From the NCBI GenBank assembly GCA_025454095.1, contig JALOPC010000022.1, positions 1-11,225 of the forward strand: DNA of 11,225 bases, given 5' to 3'. Each line of letters starts with the position of its first letter. Positions within the stretch are counted from its first letter, which is position 1. The position numbers and the translations under genes were made by a program. The notes beneath the pieces were generated by a model, which saw nothing but the letters and a program-made list of their open reading frames with translations, was not told the DNA's origin and made no database searches. The stretch is from Syntrophales bacterium. Lineage in GTDB: Bacteria > Desulfobacterota > Syntrophia > Syntrophales > UBA2192. Below, piece by piece: positions 6,415 through 11,225 of this stretch.

Positions 6415-6550
6415 GCGAAGTGAGACGCGTTTTAGGTCACCGCTCTTCACGAAGCGGAGCGACCGCGGCGCAAACTGTTTGAGCCCGCAGGGCGAGTTTT
6501 TGCGTCCGCAGCGAAGCGAGTGTTAGAGCGGTCTAAAACCGTCTATTCGC
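6415..6550. repeat. Nested palindromic repeat (about 136 bp), MITE- or REP-like
   Basis: The outer arms at 6415-6445 and 6525-6550 are imperfect inverted repeats sharing GCGAA, AGACG, GTTTTAG and CCGCTCT, with short bulges. Inside, CGCAAA (6469-6474) pairs with TTTGCG (6499-6504), and GCCC (6483-6486) pairs with GGGC (6490-6493). Both palindromes share a centre near 6482-6487. There is no coding frame within it. It fills most of the gap between the NUDIX fusion gene and the nitroreductase gene. Similar palindromes with a central C-A-A-A-C-T-G-T-T-T-G-A-G stretch are dispersed in some deltaproteobacterial genomes, as I recall. No flanking target-site duplication was evident. Confidence 0.6.
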
Positions 6551-6608
6551 AGGAACAATCCCGGGAGAGCGTCCAACGCCGATGACCTTTATGGAGAAGG
6601 AGGGACAC

Positions 6609-7181
6609 ATGGACGTATTCGAGGCCATCATCGGACGCAGAAGCTGCAGGAAGTTCCAGCCCGAGGCGGTGAGCGACGCGGACATCGACAAGATCCTCGA
6701 GGCCGGCAACTGGGCCCCGTCGCCCGCCAACCAGCAGCCCTGGGAATTTGTCGTTATCACCAGCCCCGGCATCAAGGAGCGGATCTTCACCGAGAGCGAG
6801 ATCTGCAAGAAGACTCTCTTCGAGCGCAGCGGCTGGAAATGGCTGGAGAAATTCCCCATCGACTTCGTGAAGGAAGCCCCCGTCATCATCGCGGTCGTGG
6901 GGGACCCGAAGAAGAGCGGCGCCGACCTGTTCCTCGACGAAGGAACCGGACGGGGATACCTGGAGGGCTGCTCGGCGGCCGTCCAGAACATGATGCTCGC
7001 AGCCCATGCCCTGGGGCTGGGAAGCCTGTGGTTCTCCCTGTACGAGTCCGCTGCGGTGCGGCCGATCCTCGGGATCGACCCCGGCAAGGACCCCGTCGCC
7101 CTGCTCTGCGTCGGAAAACCGGTCTCCACGGCAGCGTCGAAGCGAAAGGACTTTCGTGAAAAAACGTCGTACCTCCGCTAG
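6609..7181 (+). CDS. Nitroreductase family protein (FMN-dependent)
   Basis: This 190-residue protein has the nitroreductase fold that uses FMN and NAD(P)H to reduce nitro compounds, quinones or related substrates in the cytoplasm. The family signature starts with RRSCRKF at residues 10-16, which contacts the FMN phosphate. Then come PSPANQQPWEF (37-47), an A-A-V-Q-N-M-M-L-A-A-H-A-L-G-L-G helix (123-138), and the closing strand ALLCVGKP (164-171). The middle region W-K-W-L-E-K-F-P-I-D-F (76-86) is typical of the deltaproteobacterial type. The start at 6609 is chosen over an in-frame ATG at 6582 because AAGGAGGG (6597-6604) lies just before 6609, while 6582 has no ribosome site. Its last 26 bases overlap the photolyase gene, so they are probably co-translated. 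Its substrate is unknown. Confidence 0.9.
   Translation: MDVFEAIIGRRSCRKFQPEAVSDADIDKILEAGNWAPSPANQQPWEFVVITSPGIKERIFTESEICKKTLFERSGWKWLEKFPIDFVKEAPVIIAVVGDPKKSGADLFLDEGTGRGYLEGCSAAVQNMMLAAHALGLGSLWFSLYESAAVRPILGIDPGKDPVALLCVGKPVSTAASKRKDFREKTSYLR
7146..7150 (+). promoter_or_regulatory. Shine-Dalgarno site fixing the GTG start of the FeS photolyase
   Basis: AAGGA at 7146-7150 lies 5 bases before the GTG at 7156, inside the end of the nitroreductase gene. It decides in favour of this start over an upstream frame opening at 7006, which lies deep in the nitroreductase coding region. Confidence 0.7.
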
Positions 7182-8748
7182 CGGAGCGAAGCTCGAGCCG
7201 GTCCGTAACCTGGTCCTTGTCCTGGGCGACCAGCTCGACCGGCACTCGTCGGCCTTCGACGGCTTCGATGCACGGCTCGACGCCGTCTGGATGGCCGAGG
7301 CGGCGGCCGAGGCCGGGCACGTGCCGTCCCACAAGGCCCGGATCGCCCTTTTCCTCTCCGCCATGCGCCACTTCCGTGAGGCCCTCGAAGCCGAAGGGGC
7401 GCACGTTCACTACCGCCGTCTCGAGGACCCGGAAAACCGCGGCACCCTGGCGCTGGAACTCGAGGAGGCCGCCCGGCGCCTCGAGCCCCGGAAGCTCGTA
7501 ATCGTCGAGCCGGGCGAGTGGCGGGTGCGCGAGGACATCAGGACCGCGGCGAAAAAGGCGGGTGCCGATCTCGAGATCCGTCAGGACCGGCACTTCCTCG
7601 CCTCCCAGGACGACTTCGACCGTTTCGCCCGGGGAAGAAAGCAGCTCCGGATGGAGTTCTTCTACCGGGAGATGCGCCGCAGGACGGGCCTCCTGATGAA
7701 GGGGGGCGAGCCCGAGGGCGGCCGCTGGAATTACGACGCCGACAACCGGGGGGCCTTCCCGAAGGAAGGGCCGGGCAAGGTCCCCGCGCCCGTTTCCTTC
7801 CCGCCCGATTCGACCACCCGCGAGGTCATCGAACTGGTGGAACACCGTTTTGCCGGCCACCCGGGAAGCCTCCGGCACTTCGACTGGCCCGTCACCCCGG
7901 GACAGGCGGAAGCGGCCCTGCAGGACTTCGTCGCAAACCGTCTCCGGCTCTTCGGGCCCTTCCAGGACGCGCTCTGGACCGGCCAGCCCTGGCTGTACCA
8001 CTCGCGGCTCTCCTCGTCGATGAACCTGAAACTGCTCGACCCGCGGGAGGCGGTGCGGGCCGCCGCCGAAGCCTACGGGAAGCGGGCTGCGGCGCTTGCC
8101 TGCACCGAGGGCTTCATCCGGCAGGTGATCGGCTGGAGGGAGTATGCCCGGGGCGTCTACTGGCGCCACATGCCCGGCTACATGGGGATGAACGCCCTGG
8201 AGGCATCGCTTCCCCTGCCGAGGTTCTACTGGACGGCGGACACGGAGATGAGCTGCCTGCGGGAGGTGATCGGACAGACCCTGGAGTACGGCTACGCCCA
8301 CCACATCCAGCGCCTCATGGTGACGGGGCTCTTCGCCCTCTTGCTGGGGGTTGCGCCCCGGGAGGTCCATCGCTGGTACCTTGCCGTCTACGTCGACGCC
8401 GTCGAGTGGGTGGAACTCCCGAACACGCTGGGCATGTCCCAGTTCGCCGACGGCGGCATCATGGCCTCCAAGCCCTACGCCGCCACGGGGAAATACATCG
8501 ACCGGATGAGCAACTACTGCCGGGCGTGCCGCTACGACCCCGCCCGGACGGACGGGGAGTCGCCCTGCCCCTTCTCCGTCCTGTACTGGGATTTTCTTCT
8601 GAGGAACCGGGCGCGTCTCGCCCGCAACCCCCGGATGGGCCTTCAACGTAGAAACGCCGACCGCCTCGCGGCGGCCGAGGCAAAGGCCCTGCGGCGCAGG
8701 GCGGACGCGATCCGGCACGAAATCGACTTCCAGGAGTACCGCCCATGA
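7156..8748 (+). CDS. FeS-type bacterial photolyase/cryptochrome, probable (6-4) photolyase
   Basis: This 530-residue protein belongs to the iron-sulfur photolyase group (FeS-BCP/CryPro, PF04244 DPRP plus FAD domain), of which Agrobacterium PhrB is the known (6-4) DNA photolyase. Four cysteines, C367, C455, C458 and C471, are spaced 88, 3 and 13 apart, as in PhrB (C350, C438, C441, C454), and bind the 4Fe-4S cluster. YAHHIQRLMVTG places the paired histidines (H382, H383) used in (6-4) repair. The antenna domain starts at NLVLVLGDQL, and the FAD-binding end has WVELPNTLGMSQFADGG followed by ASKPYAATGKYI. Family members use FAD and a lumazine-type antenna. The gene overlaps the nitroreductase gene by 26 bases and its TGA overlaps the next ATG (ATGA at 8745-8748), so the genes are coupled. 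The repair activity is inferred from the family. Confidence 0.93.
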   Translation: MKKRRTSASGAKLEPVRNLVLVLGDQLDRHSSAFDGFDARLDAVWMAEAAAEAGHVPSHKARIALFLSAMRHFREALEAEGAHVHYRRLEDPENRGTLALELEEAARRLEPRKLVIVEPGEWRVREDIRTAAKKAGADLEIRQDRHFLASQDDFDRFARGRKQLRMEFFYREMRRRTGLLMKGGEPEGGRWNYDADNRGAFPKEGPGKVPAPVSFPPDSTTREVIELVEHRFAGHPGSLRHFDWPVTPGQAEAALQDFVANRLRLFGPFQDALWTGQPWLYHSRLSSSMNLKLLDPREAVRAAAEAYGKRAAALACTEGFIRQVIGWREYARGVYWRHMPGYMGMNALEASLPLPRFYWTADTEMSCLREVIGQTLEYGYAHHIQRLMVTGLFALLLGVAPREVHRWYLAVYVDAVEWVELPNTLGMSQFADGGIMASKPYAATGKYIDRMSNYCRACRYDPARTDGESPCPFSVLYWDFLLRNRARLARNPRMGLQRRNADRLAAAEAKALRRRADAIRHEIDFQEYRP

Positions 8749-10112
8749 TCCACCCCTCGCGCATCCAGCCCCTGAACAGCCGGAGCATCCAGGACGGCCG
8801 GTACGTCCTGTACTGGATGCAGGCCTCTCAGCGGGTCGAGTGCAACCACGCCCTCGAGCATGCCGTCCGCGAGGCCGGCCTCCTCCATCTGCCCGTCGTC
8901 GTTGTTTTCGGCCTCACCGACCGGTTCCCCGAGGCCAATCTGAGGCACTACGCCTTCCTGCTCGAGGGGCTCGAGGAGGTCCGCAGCGGTTTGCGGAAGA
9001 GGGGGATCCGTTTCGTGCTCCGGCACCGATCGCCCGAGCGGGCCGCCGTGGAGCTGGCCGGCGAGGCGGCCCTCGTCGTGGCCGACCGCGGGTACCTGCG
9101 CATCCAGCGGCAGTGGCGCAGCCACGTTGCGGCCAACGCCCCCTGCGCCGTCGTGCAGGTGGAATCCGATGTGGTCGTGCCCGCGGAGACGGCCTCGCCG
9201 AAGGAGGAGTATACGGCGGGCACCTTCAGGCCCAAGCTGCACAGGGTCCTCAAGGGGTACCTGGCCCCTCTCGAGGCACGGCCGGTCCGTAAGGATTCCC
9301 TTTCCCTTCGCCTCGACGTCGATGCCGCGGAGGATTTCGCGGCGTTGGCCGGGACCATGAAGATCGATCGCTCGGTGGCCCCCGTCGAAGGGCTCGCAGG
9401 GGGCACGGCGAGCGCCAACCGACTGCTGGAGGCTTTCATCGCCGGGAAGCTCCGCCACTACGGAGACCGGCGCAACGACCCGGGCCTCGACTTCGCGTCG
9501 GGCCTCAGCCCCTACCTGCACTTCGGGCAGATCTCCCCCCTGGCCGTCGCCCTGCGCGTCTCGGCGGAAAAGGCCGTCCCCGCCGCAGCGCGCGAGGCGT
9601 TCCTGGAGGAACTCATCGTGCGGCGCGAGCTGGGCATGAACTTCGCCTTCTACAACGAGCGTTACGACGAGTACGCAAGCCTCCCCGACTGGGCGAGAAA
9701 GACTCTGGCCGAGCACGGGAAGGACCGCCGGGAGTTCCTCTACGACGAGGGGCAGTGGGAACGAGCCGAGACCCACGACCCCTACTGGAATGCCGCGCAG
9801 CGGGAGATGGTTCTCACGGGCAGGATGCACAACTACATGCGCATGTACTGGGGCAAGAAGCTCCTCGAGTGGAGCCGGACCCCGGAAGAGGCCTTCCGCA
9901 CGGCCCTGCGTCTCAACAACCGTTACGAACTCGACGGGCGCGACCCCAACAGCTTCGCCGGGGTTGCCTGGTGCTTCGGCAAGCACGACCGGGCCTGGCC
10001 GGGGAGGAAGGTCTTCGGCAAGATCCGCTACATGAACGACGCGGGGCTCCGGCGCAAGTTCGACATGGACACCTACCTCGCGAAGGTGGCCGCTCTGGGC
10101 AAAGGGCGTTGA
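8745..10112 (+). CDS. Class II cyclobutane pyrimidine dimer (CPD) DNA photolyase
   Basis: This 455-residue protein is a class II CPD photolyase, which uses light and FADH- to split thymine dimers. The N-terminal antenna domain starts at GRYVLYWMQASQR (18-30). The FAD domain shows the class II signatures in order: SPYLHFGQIS (255-264), RRELGMNF (293-300), THDPYWNAAQREM (343-355), GRMHNYMRMYWGKK (359-372), and NNRYELDGRDPN with FAGVAWCFGKHDRAW (391-418), followed by KIRYMNDAGLRRKFD. Length and motifs are complete. The ATG at 8745 overlaps the stop of the FeS photolyase gene by 4 bases and is preceded by AGGAG at 8732-8736, so translation is coupled. Together with the upstream enzyme it covers both major UV photoproducts. 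No LexA-type box was apparent upstream of the operon. Confidence 0.96.
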   Translation: MIHPSRIQPLNSRSIQDGRYVLYWMQASQRVECNHALEHAVREAGLLHLPVVVVFGLTDRFPEANLRHYAFLLEGLEEVRSGLRKRGIRFVLRHRSPERAAVELAGEAALVVADRGYLRIQRQWRSHVAANAPCAVVQVESDVVVPAETASPKEEYTAGTFRPKLHRVLKGYLAPLEARPVRKDSLSLRLDVDAAEDFAALAGTMKIDRSVAPVEGLAGGTASANRLLEAFIAGKLRHYGDRRNDPGLDFASGLSPYLHFGQISPLAVALRVSAEKAVPAAAREAFLEELIVRRELGMNFAFYNERYDEYASLPDWARKTLAEHGKDRREFLYDEGQWERAETHDPYWNAAQREMVLTGRMHNYMRMYWGKKLLEWSRTPEEAFRTALRLNNRYELDGRDPNSFAGVAWCFGKHDRAWPGRKVFGKIRYMNDAGLRRKFDMDTYLAKVAALGKGR

Positions 10113-10128
10113 CCCCCCAAAATTCCTG

Positions 10129-10157
10129 TCGACAATTTCTTCCGGGAAGAGTATAAG
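10129..10157 (+). promoter_or_regulatory. Sigma-70-like promoter before the L,D-transpeptidase gene
   Basis: TCGACA (10129-10134, 5 of 6 matches to -35) and TATAAG (10152-10157, 5 of 6 to -10) are separated by 17 bases, an ideal spacing. The predicted start is near 10164. A terminator at 10184-10219 lies between this promoter and the gene, so a transcript would meet it after about 20-55 bases. Confidence 0.6.
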
Positions 10158-10183
10158 GCACCCACGAGCGTCGTAGGCCCTGG

Positions 10184-10219
10184 ACCGCTGCGATCGCCGG
10201 TGGCGATGGCGGTTTTTTT
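10184..10219 (+). terminator. Rho-independent terminator after the photolyase operon, possible attenuator
   Basis: An inner 6-bp stem, ATCGCC (10193-10198) with GGCGAT (10202-10207) around GGT, sits on an outer stem ACCGC (10184-10188) with GCGGT (10209-10213), and seven Ts follow (10213-10219). It lies 72 bases past the class II photolyase stop and would end the operon. Because a good promoter lies just before it, it could instead control read-through into the next gene. Confidence 0.78.
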
Positions 10220-10248
10220 ATGGCGAATCCCCGCGACCTGTTGAACCG

Positions 10249-11225
10249 ATGACCCCCGCACACCCACGCGACCTGATCCGGCTGCTGCTATTCGCCGCCC
10301 TGACCCTGGGCCTTGCAGGCAATGCCTTCGCCCAGTCCCCGCCCGAGGAATTCCGCAAGAGCCTCGAGAGGGCCGTCAGATCCGGCGCCGTTCAGAAATC
10401 CGTCTGCCCCGGCGCACCGTACTGCAACCCCAGCTCCGTCACCCGGTTTTACCAGATACGGAAATACGAGCCCGCCTGGACGCGGGAAGGGACCCCGCTG
10501 CCCGCGGCGGACACCCTGGCGCGGACGATCAGGGCAGCCGATGCCGAAGGGCTGCAGCCGAAGGACTATCACCTCGACCGCATCGAGGCGGCGCTCGGCG
10601 AGATCCGCCAGATCCTGGCCCGGAACGAAACACCGGATGCAGGGCGGGCCCTTGCCCTGGAATTCCTCCTGTCCGACGCCTACTTCGTTTACGCGGCCCA
10701 CCTGCTCAACGGCCGCGTCAACCCCGAGACGCTTCACGAAGACGAATGGACGATCTACCCCTCGCGCTTCAACCTGGCGCGCCATCTCCAGAAGGCCCTG
10801 GAGGGAAACGATGTCGAGGGGAGCCTCAAGAGCCTCCTGCCGGCACAGCCGGGCTACGGCCGCCTCAAGACGGCGCTGGTCGTGTACCGGGCACTGGCCG
10901 AGAAGGGCGGATGGAGCGTCGTCCCCGGCGACGGCAGGCTCGAGAAGGGGATGAAGAACGAACGGGTGCCCGCGCTTCGCGCCCGCCTGAAGGTCACGGG
11001 CGAGATGCCGGCGGCCGTGGACGGGAGCGGCGACGTATTCGACGAGGCCGTCGAGGAGGCGGTCAAGCGGTTCCAGATGCGGCACGGGCTCTACGACGAC
11101 GGGATCGTGGGCGCCAGGACCCTGAAGGCCCTCAACGTGCCGGCCCCCAGCCGCGTGCGCCAGATCGAGCTGAACCTCGAGCGCTGGCGCTGGCTCCCCC
11201 AGAACCTGGGCAACCCCTACATCCT
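10249..11225 (+). CDS. Secreted murein L,D-transpeptidase, YcbB-like, 3'-truncated
   Basis: The frame runs from ATG 10249 off the right edge (325 codons visible). Residues 1-28 are a signal peptide with a LIRLLLFAALTLGLAG core and cleavage after A-F-A, so it acts in the periplasm. Residues about 35-230 match the scaffold domain of YcbB-type enzymes. A peptidoglycan-binding domain follows at about 235-285, with AVKRFQMRHGL, DDGIVGARTLKALN, then RVRQIELNLERWRWLP. The catalytic YkuD domain with its active cysteine should follow but lies outside the window. Such enzymes form 3-3 peptide cross-links in the wall or anchor lipoproteins. C53 and C59 (in S-V-C-P-G-A-P-Y-C-N) could form a disulfide in the exported protein. 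No clear ribosome site precedes the ATG, and no in-frame ATG lies just upstream. The gene has its own promoter candidate. Confidence 0.86.
   Translation, partial: MTPAHPRDLIRLLLFAALTLGLAGNAFAQSPPEEFRKSLERAVRSGAVQKSVCPGAPYCNPSSVTRFYQIRKYEPAWTREGTPLPAADTLARTIRAADAEGLQPKDYHLDRIEAALGEIRQILARNETPDAGRALALEFLLSDAYFVYAAHLLNGRVNPETLHEDEWTIYPSRFNLARHLQKALEGNDVEGSLKSLLPAQPGYGRLKTALVVYRALAEKGGWSVVPGDGRLEKGMKNERVPALRARLKVTGEMPAAVDGSGDVFDEAVEEAVKRFQMRHGLYDDGIVGARTLKALNVPAPSRVRQIELNLERWRWLPQNLGNPYI

Noticed and set aside
6886..8718. Long minus-strand frame opposite the FeS photolyase, and a similar one at 8643-9986 opposite the class II photolyase
   Set aside because: Both are antisense to genes with full family signatures and give no recognisable domain.
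1..11225. CRISPR array, tRNA, rRNA, transposase or integrase genes
   Set aside because: No regularly spaced direct repeats, no tRNA-like cloverleaf or rRNA sequence, and no transposase or recombinase motifs were seen in any frame.

Overview
The window is about 11.2 kb of GC-rich bacterial DNA with dense, mostly plus-strand genes. The gene mix suggests a member of the Desulfobacterota (the former Deltaproteobacteria), probably an anaerobe. It has a KorAB-type 2-oxoacid:ferredoxin oxidoreductase, a cysteine-rich 4Fe-4S protein, and what looks like an overlooked selenocysteine gene. This placement is inference from gene content; no marker gene is present.

Layout. (1) 3-545: the 3' part of a 4Fe-4S protein whose start lies outside the window. 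(2) 695-1003: a small exported MerP/HMA-like protein with an in-frame UGA at codon 40, a SECIS-like hairpin just after it, and a strong terminator at 1017-1055. Conventional gene calling would split or miss this gene. (3) 1122-1364: an unrecognised 80-residue helical protein. (4) 1475-3946: korA (fused gamma-alpha subunit) and korB (beta subunit). (5) 4019-4994, minus strand: a candidate 58-residue membrane peptide with its own promoter, a rho-independent terminator, and a YhhQ/VUT-type queuosine-precursor transporter whose leader can form two mutually exclusive hairpins. (6) 5095-6345, plus strand: a NUDIX hydrolase fused to an alpha/beta hydrolase. (7) 6415-6550: a nested palindromic repeat of about 136 bp. 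(8) 6609-10112: an apparent operon of a nitroreductase, an FeS-type (6-4) photolyase and a class II CPD photolyase, with overlapping gene ends. (9) 10129-10219: a promoter-like sequence followed at once by a terminator, then a secreted L,D-transpeptidase that runs off the right edge.

How the genes fit together. KorAB would exchange electrons between 2-oxoacid oxidation and ferredoxin, which suits anaerobic metabolism. The two photolyases together would cover both main UV lesions, (6-4) photoproducts and cyclobutane dimers, which suggests a cell sometimes exposed to light. The flavin-dependent nitroreductase is probably co-translated with them, but its link to repair is unproven.

The most interesting item is the putative selenoprotein. 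Its reading frame stays MerP-like on both sides of the UGA, and the hairpin spacing suits bacterial Sec insertion.
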